Shown here piece after piece: positions 50,636-64,000 of a stretch of DNA of 64,000 nucleotides. The position numbers and the translations under genes are program-made. Numbering within the stretch: position 1 is the stretch's first letter; each line of letters opens with the position of its first letter. Source of the DNA: an uncultured Pseudomonadota bacterium. Its GTDB lineage: Bacteria > Pseudomonadota > Gammaproteobacteria > Steroidobacterales > Steroidobacteraceae. Under the pieces are notes generated by a model. That model was not told where the DNA came from, searched no databases, and saw only the letters and a program-made list of their open reading frames with translations. The stretch is from the NCBI GenBank assembly GCA_903879335.1, contig CAIRLC010000007.1, forward strand, positions 1 through 64,000, written 5' to 3'.

Positions 50636-51943
50636 TTAAGCGATCTTGGCCGCCAATGCAGGGGCGGCTACCTCAGCCAGCGTATGCTCAAGAATATCCA
50701 GTCCTTCGGCCAGAACGGCATCGCTCACGGTGAGTGGCACCAAGAAGCGGATGACGTTCGAACGCGTGCCGCAAGACAGGATCACGAGGCCATTTGCCGC
50801 AGCCTTCGCCACCAAGGCTTTGGTCAGATCCGGATCGGGACGAGTCACGTCGCCATCCTTCACCAACTCAAGCGCAATCATGGCGCCTAAGCCACGCACA
50901 TCGCCGACGCAGGTGTAGCCCTTGCCAGCAAAGCTATTCAGGCGTTGCTTGATCTGAGCGCCAACCGTATTGGCACGAGCGCACAGGTGCTCCTCCTCAA
51001 TCACATCGAGCACCGCAAGCGCCGCTGCGCAGGAGATCGGCGAACCCGCGTAGGTGCCACCCAATCCACCCGGTGCCGGGCCATCCATAATTTCGGCCTT
51101 GCCGATGACGCCCGATAGCGGGAATCCGCCGGCCAGGCTCTTGGCTACCGTAATGAGATCAGGCTCGATGCCGGAATGCTCAATCGCAAAGAGCTTACCG
51201 GTACGGGCAAAACCCGTCTGCACTTCGTCGGCAATCAACAAGATGCCATGCTGGTCGCACAGCTTGCGCAAGGCAACAAACAACTCAACCGGCGCCTGAT
51301 AGAAACCACCCTCACCCTGCACAGGCTCGATGATGATCGCGGCGACGCGGGCTGGATCCACGTCGGCCTTCAGCAATGTGTCGAGCGTCGCCAAGGACTG
51401 CTCAACGCTGACGCCGAGGATCGGGCTGGGGAACGGCACATGAAATACTTCAGCCGGCATCGGACCGAAGCCGGTCTTGTAAGGCGCCACCTTACCGGTC
51501 AAGCCCATGGTCATCATGGTGCGGCCATGGAATGAACCGGAGAACGCGATCACTGCACTGCGCTTGGTATAAGCACGCGCGATCTTCACCGCATTCTCAA
51601 CAGCCTCGGCCCCTGTCGTCAGGAAAATGGTCTTCTTAGGCGTCGGTCCCGGCGCCAACTTGTTTAGTCGATCGGCCAAACGCACATAGCTCTCGTACTG
51701 CGTCACCTGAAAGCAGGTGTGCGAATACAATTCCAGCTGCGCCTTCACAGCCGCTTGAACCTTCGGGTGCAGGTGACCCGTGTTCAGAACGGCGATGCCG
51801 CCGGCAAAGTCGATATAACGCTTGCCTTCAACGTCCCAGATTTCGGCGTTCTTGGCCTTGGCGGTATACACCGGCAGCATGCTCGAGACACCGCGAGGCA
51901 CTGCAGTCTCACGAAGTTTTTGCAATTCGGCATTCGTCGTCAT
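50636..51943 (-). CDS. gabT: 4-aminobutyrate aminotransferase (class III)
   Basis: The 435-residue PLP enzyme has FFLTTGAEAVENAVK-type sequence (IFLTTGAEAVENAVKIARAY), GSFHGRTMMTMGLTGK, IIEPVQGEGGFY, the PLP-Asp motif LLIADEVQTGFARTG and the Schiff-base lysine in VAKSLAGGFPLSGVIG. It moves the amino group of GABA or related omega-amino acids to 2-oxoglutarate. ATG 51943 has GGAG 8 bases upstream. No gabD or gabP is adjacent, so the exact amine is not certain. It supplies glutamate metabolism near gltBD. Confidence 0.9.
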   Translation of the reverse strand: MTTNAELQKLRETAVPRGVSSMLPVYTAKAKNAEIWDVEGKRYIDFAGGIAVLNTGHLHPKVQAAVKAQLELYSHTCFQVTQYESYVRLADRLNKLAPGPTPKKTIFLTTGAEAVENAVKIARAYTKRSAVIAFSGSFHGRTMMTMGLTGKVAPYKTGFGPMPAEVFHVPFPSPILGVSVEQSLATLDTLLKADVDPARVAAIIIEPVQGEGGFYQAPVELFVALRKLCDQHGILLIADEVQTGFARTGKLFAIEHSGIEPDLITVAKSLAGGFPLSGVIGKAEIMDGPAPGGLGGTYAGSPISCAAALAVLDVIEEEHLCARANTVGAQIKQRLNSFAGKGYTCVGDVRGLGAMIALELVKDGDVTRPDPDLTKALVAKAAANGLVILSCGTRSNVIRFLVPLTVSDAVLAEGLDILEHTLAEVAAPALAAKIA

Positions 51944-52081
51944 GGAAAGCGCTCCGGAAAGTAAAGGCAGCACAACCGGGGTTGCCCCGGCGTAAACGCT
52001 AAGGGTAGCAGCCGACCCCGACCGTCGTCATGTCGGTTTGACCTAATGCACTGAAATTACGACGTTTTTAGTCGGCGCCGC

Positions 52082-53101
52082 TCAAACCAGATGAACCAGC
52101 TGCTTACCGAAATTGCGGCCCTGCAAGAGCCCAAAGAACGCTTCTGGGGCAGATTCGATGCCTTCAGCAATGGACTCGCGATATTTCAATTGACCCTGGA
52201 TGTGTATCGCGGCCAATTCGCGAAAGGCCTCGGCCATATCCGCCGGGTTTTCACTGATGATAAAACCCTGAACCTTGAGTCGTGAGCGCAAGATCACCGT
52301 CGGGTCGCGCAGAGGCACAGGTTCGCCGTTATAGGCGGCAATCATGCCGCACACGGCCACACGTCCGAAGGCGTTCATGCGACGGAGCGTGCCTTCAAAC
52401 ACCAATCCACCGACATTCTCGAAACATCCATCGACACCGGCGGATGCGACAGCCCCGAGGGCCTCATCAAAATCCTGCGCGTCGCGCAGCGCCTTGTGAT
52501 CCAAGCAGGCATCAAAACCGAGTTCATCGGTGACATATGCACATTTTTCAGGGCCACCCGCAATGCCGATCACTCGGCAGCCAGCCCGCTTCGCCAACTG
52601 ACCGACAACGATACCCACCGCGCCCGAGGCGGCACTGACCACGACAGTTTCACCGGCTTTGGGCTCGATGATTCGATGTAGGCCATACCACGCGGTCATG
52701 CCCGGCATGCCGAGCGCCCCTAAGTAACGCTGCAACGGCGCCAGTTTAGGATCCACGCGATGCACCATGCGTAAAGCCTCACCGGCCACCAGCGAGTATT
52801 CCTGCCAGCCGCCGAAGGCCAGCACCGTATCGCCGACCGCAAATCCATCATGACCACTGGCGACGATCTCTCCAACCGTCCCGCCGAGCATGACCGCGTC
52901 GAGCGGGTGAGGATCAGCGTAGGACTTCGAGGTGCTCATCCGGCCACGCATATACGGATCAAGCGACAGCCAGTGATTTCGGATCAACACCTCGCCGTGA
53001 GCCGGTGCCGGGACCGCAACGCTTTCAAGACGAAAGTTATCGTGCCCTGGTGCACCCACAGGTCGCGAGGCCAACACGATACGGCGGTTCACGATGGTCA
53101 T
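52082..53101 (-). CDS. NADP-dependent oxidoreductase (leukotriene B4 dehydrogenase/CurA-like MDR)
   Basis: The 339-residue MDR enzyme matches the LTB4DH/CurA-like group: VLIRNHWLSLDPYMRGRMS near the N-terminus, MPGMTAWYGL, the NADPH site VVSAASGAVGIVVGQLAKRA, and FENVGG. It probably reduces activated double bonds of enones or aldehydes. AGG lies 7 bases before ATG 53101. It lies 34 bp after gltD on the same strand and could be read from the gltBD promoter. Confidence 0.88.
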   Translation of the reverse strand: MTIVNRRIVLASRPVGAPGHDNFRLESVAVPAPAHGEVLIRNHWLSLDPYMRGRMSTSKSYADPHPLDAVMLGGTVGEIVASGHDGFAVGDTVLAFGGWQEYSLVAGEALRMVHRVDPKLAPLQRYLGALGMPGMTAWYGLHRIIEPKAGETVVVSAASGAVGIVVGQLAKRAGCRVIGIAGGPEKCAYVTDELGFDACLDHKALRDAQDFDEALGAVASAGVDGCFENVGGLVFEGTLRRMNAFGRVAVCGMIAAYNGEPVPLRDPTVILRSRLKVQGFIISENPADMAEAFRELAAIHIQGQLKYRESIAEGIESAPEAFFGLLQGRNFGKQLVHLV

Positions 53102-53135
53102 AGCTCACCCTTGTGCGTTTTTGCGTCGAGATCCA

Positions 53136-59086
<5,951 letters not shown>

Positions 59087-59158
59087 GGCAGGTCCTCGCA
59101 ACCGCAAGCCGCGGTCGAAAAAAGACGAACATCATGAATGCGTTGTCACCTTGGGTCA

Positions 59159-59194
59159 ATGCTGCGGCGCAGCATCAATGCTGCAATGCAGCAT
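59159..59194. promoter_or_regulatory. Two tandem ATGCTGC-N3-GCAGCAT palindromes upstream of gltB
   Basis: ATGCTGC (59159-59165) with GCAGCAT (59169-59175) and ATGCTGC (59178-59184) with GCAGCAT (59188-59194) are two perfect 17-bp palindromes. Their centres are 19 bp apart and they lie 73-108 bp upstream of the gltB start. They could bind a dimeric regulator side by side or fold as RNA hairpins. No adjacent regulator gene is present. Confidence 0.6.
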
Positions 59195-59242
59195 TTTGGG
59201 GTTGCTGATTTGATCAACAGATCCAATCAATCAGTAAGAAGC

Positions 59243-59271
59243 GCTGGGCGGCCAAGATGCGGCCGCCCAGC
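59243..59271 (-). terminator. Terminator after the RND efflux operon
   Basis: GCTGGGCGGCC (59243-59253) pairs perfectly with GGCCGCCCAGC (59261-59271) over 7 bases. On the minus strand, GC and TTCTTA follow. It lies 6 bp past the RND pump stop. Confidence 0.75.
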
Positions 59272-59277
59272 AAAGGC

Positions 59278-62200
59278 TCACGCGTCGTGATGAGGCGTCA
59301 GGAAGCGCCCAAATTTCGGCGACAGCCACTGCTCGAAGTCGTCCACCAAGGTATACATCGCCGGGACAACCACGAGGGTCAGGAAGGTCGAACTGATAAT
59401 GCCGCCAATGACGGCGATGGCCATGGGCGCGCGGAATTCCGACCCTTCACCAAATCCTAAGGCGGACGGCAACATGCCCGCGATCATCGCAACGCTAGTC
59501 ATGACAATGGGCTGTGCGCGCTTGTGGCCCGCCTCTATCAAGGCTTCTAGACGTGTTTTGCCCGCCCGCAACTCCTCAATCGCGAAATCAACGAGCAGGA
59601 TCGAGTTCTTGGCCACGATGCCCATCAGCATGAGCGTCCCAATCACGACAGGCATCGAGAATGGCAGCCCGCAGACGGAGAGCGCCAACAGTGCGCCGCC
59701 CAATGAGAGCGGCAATGCTGACAAGATCGTCAGCGGCTGGAAAACCCGAGCGAAGAGCAGGACCAACACCGCGAATACCATCAGGATGCCAGCACCCATG
59801 GCTAGCAGGAAGTTCTGCATCAGCTCTGCCATAAATTCCAAGTTACCGGTATCGACCTTACGAACCCCAGACGGCAGATTTTTCATGGCCGGCAGCTTCA
59901 TGATCTTGGCTTCCGCATCACCTGAGGTCGCACCAGGCGTCAGGTCGGCATCAATCATCAAGCGGCGGCTTTGGTTATAGCGCCGCACGGCAACCGGTCC
60001 TTGGCCGAATTTCACGTCAGCGACGGCCTTTAAAGGAACACTGCCCCCGGTGATGGTTGGGACGGGGAGATTTTCAATCGTCGAGAGATCCTCGCGCGCG
60101 GATTCCTTCAAACCAACACGAATCGGAACCTGCCGATCCGCGAGCGAAAATTTAGCCCCGTTTTGCGGGATGTCGCCCAAGGTCGCGATGCGGACCGTTT
60201 GACTGATCGATTGCACCGTCACACCCAGCTCTGCAGCTAAATCAAGCCGAGGCTTAATTTGAATCTCCGGCTTTGGCATATCACCGTTGATTCTCGGCGC
60301 GCGCAATTCCTTCATGCCGCGCATACCATCCAGAACCGCGCGACCAGCACGCTCTAGATCCGCCGGGTTATCGCCCGTCAAATAGAACGTGACATCTCGC
60401 CCAGTCCACCCTTGCTGATTTGCAAAGGAAACGCGCGCATCCGGTATCTGGTTCAGTTCAAGCTGAACTTGGTCCTGCCATGTCTTTTGATCGAGCTTGC
60501 GCTGATCCCTAGGCTTGAGTGCAACGTACAACTGCCCATTTCGAACATCGTTGTCATCGCCGCCGCCGATCGTCTCCAAAACTTCGGCCACTTCCGGATG
60601 ACGCGCAACAGTTTCAGCCGCACGCCGCGTAACCCGAGCCGTATCCTCAATACGGACACCCGGCGCTAATTCAACAGTAATTTGACTCGTGCCTGAGTCT
60701 TCCGTCGGGAACGCGCTCTTGGGCATAAAAAAGAGCCCCGCCACCGAAGCGACGAAGAAGAGGGAAAACCCTGCAAACGTGCGCCGACGATGATTTACGC
60801 AATAACGCAGTGCGCGTAAGTACCAGGCCATCACCGGACCATCGAGGTGGTTCTGCGCCTTCTCCGCCTTGAGCGTAAAGGCTGCTATGACTGGCGTGAT
60901 TAACCGAGCCACGAGGAGCGAGAAGAAGACGGCCGCTGCAACCGTTAGACCGAACTGTTTGAAGTATTGGCCACTCATGCCGCCCATGAAGCTCACGGGC
61001 AAGAACACCGCGATAATCGTCGCCGATGTGGCCACGACCGCCAGACCGATTTCGTCCGCTGCATCTAAGGCCGCCTGATAAGGCGTTTTACCCATACGGA
61101 TATGGCGCACGATGTTTTCGATCTCAACGATCGCGTCGTCAACCAACACGCCCGCCACCAGAGACAGGGCAAGTAGACTGATCCCGTTAAGCGTGAAATC
61201 CATCCACATCATGAATCCAAACGTGGGGATCGCCGAGAGAGGAATCGCGAGCGCAGAAATCGCGGTCGATCGGCCCTCTCTCAAAAACAGCCAAACGACC
61301 AACACCGCCAGCAAGGACCCCTCAATGAGGGCATGGATGGCGGAGTCATAGGACGCCTGCGTATTCGTCACCGTCGTGAACACAATCTTGGCAGAGACAC
61401 CCGGATTATCTTTTAGAAGGCCATCGACCTCTTTGGAGACCCGATTGAAAACATCTACGTCGGAATTCCCACGGGAACGAAATACCCCGAAGGTGGTAGC
61501 GGGCCTGCCATTGAGACGAGAAATCGATCGAACTTCGTCAATGCCATCGTAGACCTTCGCAATTTCATCCAGACGCGCGGTACGCCCGGCGCCGACTTGA
61601 ATTTGGGTCGCGCCTAAGTCGGCCGAGGTGCGAGCGCCTCCCAGGACGCGAATGGACTGCTCGCCGCCAGAAATTTGCGACCGACCGCCGGCGGCATCTA
61701 GGTTTAGGGTTCGCAATTGTTGATTGACTTGCGCAGCAGTAATCCCCAGCGCCTCAAGACGCGCGGGGTCAAGATCAACGCGGACTGCGCGGTTTACGCC
61801 GCTGCGGGAAACCTGGGCAACGCCTTTCAGAGTGAGCAAGCGTTTAGTGACCGTGTGGTCTACAAACCAACTCAGTTGCTCCTCGGTCATGGTGGTGGCG
61901 CTGACGGCGTAATACGCGATAGCATTACCTTCGACGTCGATGCGCTGGACAATCGGCTCTTGGATGCCCTCCGGCAAATCTCCACGCACACGGGCGACCG
62001 CATCGCGAACGTCGCTCACAGCCCGGTCAATCGGAGTGCCGATTTCGAACTGGATGAACAACATCGCGGCACCTTCAGTGGCGCGAGACGTAATGTTGTG
62101 GACGTTACCGACATTGGCAACCGCGCCCTCAACCTTCTGGAGAATCTGCGTCTCCATTTCCGTCGGTGCCGCGCCAGGTTGAGAAACCATGACCTGGACC

Positions 62201-62334
62201 ATCGGGAACGAAATGTCAGGATTGAGCTGGATGGGCAGCTTCACAAACGACACGATGCCGACAAACGTCAGCACCATGAACAAGACAATAGGAAATATTG
62301 GGTGCTTAATCGCCCAAGCCGAGATATTTCTCAC
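59278..62334 (-). CDS. RND-family efflux pump inner-membrane permease
   Basis: The 1,018-residue protein is an AcrB/MexB-like RND transporter: AWAIKHPIFPIVLFMVLTF as TM1, large periplasmic loops and TM4 with proton-relay aspartates LVAGVLVDDAIVEIENIVRH. TM10-12 sequence is LMGIVAKNSILLVDFAIEE. It should export drugs, bile-like or aromatic compounds by proton antiport. The GTG start overlaps the adaptor stop by 4 bp (GTGA). No TolC-like outer-membrane gene is beside it, so it must borrow one. Confidence 0.93.
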   Translation of the reverse strand: MRNISAWAIKHPIFPIVLFMVLTFVGIVSFVKLPIQLNPDISFPMVQVMVSQPGAAPTEMETQILQKVEGAVANVGNVHNITSRATEGAAMLFIQFEIGTPIDRAVSDVRDAVARVRGDLPEGIQEPIVQRIDVEGNAIAYYAVSATTMTEEQLSWFVDHTVTKRLLTLKGVAQVSRSGVNRAVRVDLDPARLEALGITAAQVNQQLRTLNLDAAGGRSQISGGEQSIRVLGGARTSADLGATQIQVGAGRTARLDEIAKVYDGIDEVRSISRLNGRPATTFGVFRSRGNSDVDVFNRVSKEVDGLLKDNPGVSAKIVFTTVTNTQASYDSAIHALIEGSLLAVLVVWLFLREGRSTAISALAIPLSAIPTFGFMMWMDFTLNGISLLALSLVAGVLVDDAIVEIENIVRHIRMGKTPYQAALDAADEIGLAVVATSATIIAVFLPVSFMGGMSGQYFKQFGLTVAAAVFFSLLVARLITPVIAAFTLKAEKAQNHLDGPVMAWYLRALRYCVNHRRRTFAGFSLFFVASVAGLFFMPKSAFPTEDSGTSQITVELAPGVRIEDTARVTRRAAETVARHPEVAEVLETIGGGDDNDVRNGQLYVALKPRDQRKLDQKTWQDQVQLELNQIPDARVSFANQQGWTGRDVTFYLTGDNPADLERAGRAVLDGMRGMKELRAPRINGDMPKPEIQIKPRLDLAAELGVTVQSISQTVRIATLGDIPQNGAKFSLADRQVPIRVGLKESAREDLSTIENLPVPTITGGSVPLKAVADVKFGQGPVAVRRYNQSRRLMIDADLTPGATSGDAEAKIMKLPAMKNLPSGVRKVDTGNLEFMAELMQNFLLAMGAGILMVFAVLVLLFARVFQPLTILSALPLSLGGALLALSVCGLPFSMPVVIGTLMLMGIVAKNSILLVDFAIEELRAGKTRLEALIEAGHKRAQPIVMTSVAMIAGMLPSALGFGEGSEFRAPMAIAVIGGIISSTFLTLVVVPAMYTLVDDFEQWLSPKFGRFLTPHHDA

Positions 62335-63491
62335 GGCGCTTGCTTCCCATCATTGGCCACGCGTACGAGCTCACCTTCTTTGAGGAAGGCGCCTGCAGTC
62401 GCGATGACTTTTTCCTGCCCACTCAATCCCTCTAGTACAGCGATACCGGCGGCTTGCGCATCTCCATAACGCACATTCCGGCGTTCCACCTTATTGTCAC
62501 TGCCGACGACGAGCACATAGCTTGTCGGACCGTCCATCAATAGCGCCGTTTGCGGAACCAGCGGTTGGACGTCGCTCCCGACAACCGCTGTGCCTCGCGC
62601 AAAAGCGCCGGGCCTCAGCACGGGATCCTTGGGCAACGAGATTCGCACCTCTCCAAGGCGTGTCGCCGGATCAATAACCGGCGACAACAAACGAACCTTG
62701 CCAGGGAAAGATGATTCGACACCTGTGATGGTGACCGCGACGTCCTGCCCGATTTTCAGCTTCGGGATATCCTGCTCAGCAACGGCGGCCTTCATCTCCA
62801 CGTCACCACCGCGGGCCAAACGGAACATCGCTGGACTGCCTGCGGTCATTGACTGGCCGACCTCAACACTGCGGGTCAGTACAATCCCATCCTCTGGAGC
62901 GACGATATCCGTACGCTTCAGGCGCGCCTCCGCTTCAGCCAATTGGGCCTCCGCAGTCCGCACGCGCGCCGCACTAGTGACCGATGTCGTCCGGCGTTTC
63001 TCGACTTCTTCCTTCGACAGTGCGCCAACCGATTCAGCAATCTTCGAGGCTCGGTGATAGTCGGCGGCGGCAAGCTCGGCGTCCGCGCGCGACTGCTCCA
63101 AGGCCGCACGCAAGCTGGCCACTTGGGGCGCCATTACCGATGTATCCAGGTGGGCGAGCACTTGCCCCCGCTTCACGTGGTCGCCGGCTTCGACAAGTAT
63201 CGACAATACGCGTCCGCCCTCACCTTCAATGCCGATCGGCATATCGTAACGGGCAATGATGGCGCCGTTGAAATGGACCGAGATCGTGTAAGGCGAACGG
63301 CCAGGCACCGTGACCGTGACCAACGGCACATCCGGCTGCTGCGGTCCGCCGTTGCGTGCATGGCGCCAGGCGATGATTGAGATTGAGCCCACCGCGAAGA
63401 TCACGGCCGCTGTGATCAAGGGCGCCTTGCGGAGAAACCATGGTGTCGCGATGGAGTCGAAATCTACACGCTGGGAGTTCGGGTCAGTCAC
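62331..63491 (-). CDS. RND efflux periplasmic adaptor (membrane fusion protein)
   Basis: The 386-residue HlyD/AcrA-type adaptor has an N-terminal membrane anchor (PLITAAVIFAVGSISIIAW). Its biotinyl-lipoyl-like part is GEGGRVLSILVEAGDHVKRG, then QVLAHLDTS. An alpha-hairpin follows about residues 95-160 (SLRAALEQSRADAELAAADY) and then the barrel (VTITGVESSFPGKVRLLSPV). I use GTG 63491 because GAG lies about 6 bases upstream; the frame's TTG 63509 falls inside a palindrome. It bridges the RND pump and an outer-membrane channel. Confidence 0.9.
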   Translation of the reverse strand: MTDPNSQRVDFDSIATPWFLRKAPLITAAVIFAVGSISIIAWRHARNGGPQQPDVPLVTVTVPGRSPYTISVHFNGAIIARYDMPIGIEGEGGRVLSILVEAGDHVKRGQVLAHLDTSVMAPQVASLRAALEQSRADAELAAADYHRASKIAESVGALSKEEVEKRRTTSVTSAARVRTAEAQLAEAEARLKRTDIVAPEDGIVLTRSVEVGQSMTAGSPAMFRLARGGDVEMKAAVAEQDIPKLKIGQDVAVTITGVESSFPGKVRLLSPVIDPATRLGEVRISLPKDPVLRPGAFARGTAVVGSDVQPLVPQTALLMDGPTSYVLVVGSDNKVERRNVRYGDAQAAGIAVLEGLSGQEKVIATAGAFLKEGELVRVANDGKQAP

Positions 63492-63508
63492 GGGGCACTC
63501 TTTCGCCA

Positions 63509-63529
63509 AATTGGATTAGGAATCCAATT
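63509..63529. promoter_or_regulatory. 21-bp palindromic operator over the efflux promoter
   Basis: AATTGGATT (63509-63517), AGG, AATCCAATT (63521-63529) is a perfect palindrome. On the minus strand a TAGAAT -10-like hexamer (63527-63532) overlaps it, so the start site would fall near 63520, inside the dyad. A TetR- or MarR-type repressor would fit; no good -35 is seen and no regulator gene is adjacent. Confidence 0.65.
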
Positions 63530-63648
63530 CTACGCACTGGGCAGTGGGGCCGCCGGGGTATGCGATGAGCCGTGGTTCGGTGTAGACGAGCCGCCTGAGT
63601 TGGCGGGCATCGCGATCATTTCTGCAATATTTGGGGTCTAATTCAAAA

Positions 63649-64000
63649 TTAGCGGAGGCTGGAGAACCAATCTTCTACGCGTTGATCTGCCCAAGACGGC
63701 CCGCTCAACCCCTCGAGAAACCCGCAATGCCCACCGTAGCGCTGCTGATCAATCACCAGCGTGGCGGGACGGGCGAGCCTCGCTAAGTCCGCGATAGGGA
63801 TAATTGGATCGTCCTCAGTCGCGATGATCAACGTTGGGACCTGCAAGTCGGCCAACACGCCATCGACAACGGCGTAGCCATTCAGGTATTCCGGCATGTT
63901 CGCGTAATGGGTGAAGCGCTCGACCAGGGCATGCGTCATCGATTTCAGCGTCGGCTTCGACAAAATATCTGAGAAATCAAAGTGAGCCGGCCACGCTGCC
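63649..64000 (-). CDS. Alpha/beta hydrolase (YheT-like), 5' end outside window
   Basis: Only the C-terminal 116 residues are inside the window, continuing to the right edge (AAWPAHFDFSDILSKPTLKS at the edge). They contain the expected acid and histidine of the fold: LIIATEDDPIIP and YGGHCGFLEGLSG. This resembles the C-terminus of YheT-type hydrolases (family of predicted esterases). The TTG near 63963 is internal, not a start. The substrate is unknown. Confidence 0.7.
   Translation of the reverse strand, partial: AAWPAHFDFSDILSKPTLKSMTHALVERFTHYANMPEYLNGYAVVDGVLADLQVPTLIIATEDDPIIPIADLARLARPATLVIDQQRYGGHCGFLEGLSGPSWADQRVEDWFSSLR

Noticed and set aside
51976-51990. CCGGGG-TTG-CCCCGG hairpin upstream of gabT
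   Set aside because: Short GC dyads of this size are frequent by chance in this DNA and nothing links it to regulation.
61717-62469. 250-codon ORF antisense to the RND pump and adaptor
   Set aside because: Runs opposite two well-supported genes and shows no domain.

Overview
The window reads as a chromosomal segment of a GC-rich gammaproteobacterium, probably on the Xanthomonadales/Nevskiales/Steroidobacteraceae side. This is inferred from gene content (TonB-dependent receptor, secreted peptidases, RpoH with FtsY-FtsE-FtsX, xthA-pyrE-dut-coaBC-radC-rpmBG-mutM, gltBD) and not from a database search. Coding density is high, with short overlapping operons. No rRNA, CRISPR array, intact integrase or IS element is visible. 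Two tRNAs are present, tRNA-Phe(GAA) and tRNA-Gly(CCC), both on the minus strand.

Layout. 0-10.5 kb is accessory metabolism and envelope: an edge-truncated c-type cytochrome, an exported amidase, a DUF885 metallopeptidase, a Tat-type FAD oxidoreductase, a solute-binding lipoprotein whose lobes are in swapped order, a DksA-type zinc-finger protein, a quinone reductase, a formate/nitrite channel and a small outer-membrane barrel. 10.5-12.8 kb looks like an old integration scar beside tRNA-Phe: a HigBA-type toxin-antitoxin pair, a truncated island-type gene, GTTACCCCC repeats, and next to it a transaldolase-like gene broken by a +1 frameshift. 12.9-25.4 kb holds a TonB-dependent receptor, yggX-mutY, an ECF sigma/anti-sigma/DUF4097 operon with a YceI-cytochrome b561-YceI operon just upstream, a LysR regulator overlapping a poly-gamma-glutamate-hydrolase-like gene, a flavodoxin-fold protein and a secreted S9 peptidase.

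25.4-31.9 kb holds an APC permease divergent from a secreted chorismate mutase-cyclohexadienyl dehydratase fusion, an M24 peptidase lipoprotein, a PPK2 kinase, trmB and a Rieske protein. 31.9-48.7 kb is mostly housekeeping: ampG, xthA, pyrE, dut, coaBC, radC, rpmB-rpmG, mutM, ggt, coaD, rsmD, a lipase-like lipoprotein, then ftsY-ftsE-ftsX and rpoH. rpoH is preceded by a perfect CIRCE operator, which implies HrcA control of the heat-shock sigma factor. 48.7-64 kb holds a small HTH protein, an HDAC-family deacetylase, a ParB-like nuclease, gabT, an MDR oxidoreductase, gltB-gltD with two tandem palindromes upstream, an RND efflux pair with a palindromic operator over its probable start site, and an edge-truncated alpha/beta hydrolase.

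Functionally, many products are exported peptide- or amino-acid-processing proteins (amidase, DUF885, S9, M24, GGT, permease, binding protein), which fits a peptide-scavenging heterotroph with TonB-dependent uptake. The items most worth a second look are the CIRCE-rpoH arrangement, the swapped-lobe binding protein, the AroQ-PheC fusion, the tRNA-Phe scar and several unassigned palindromic operators. No wholly new multi-gene system is evident.
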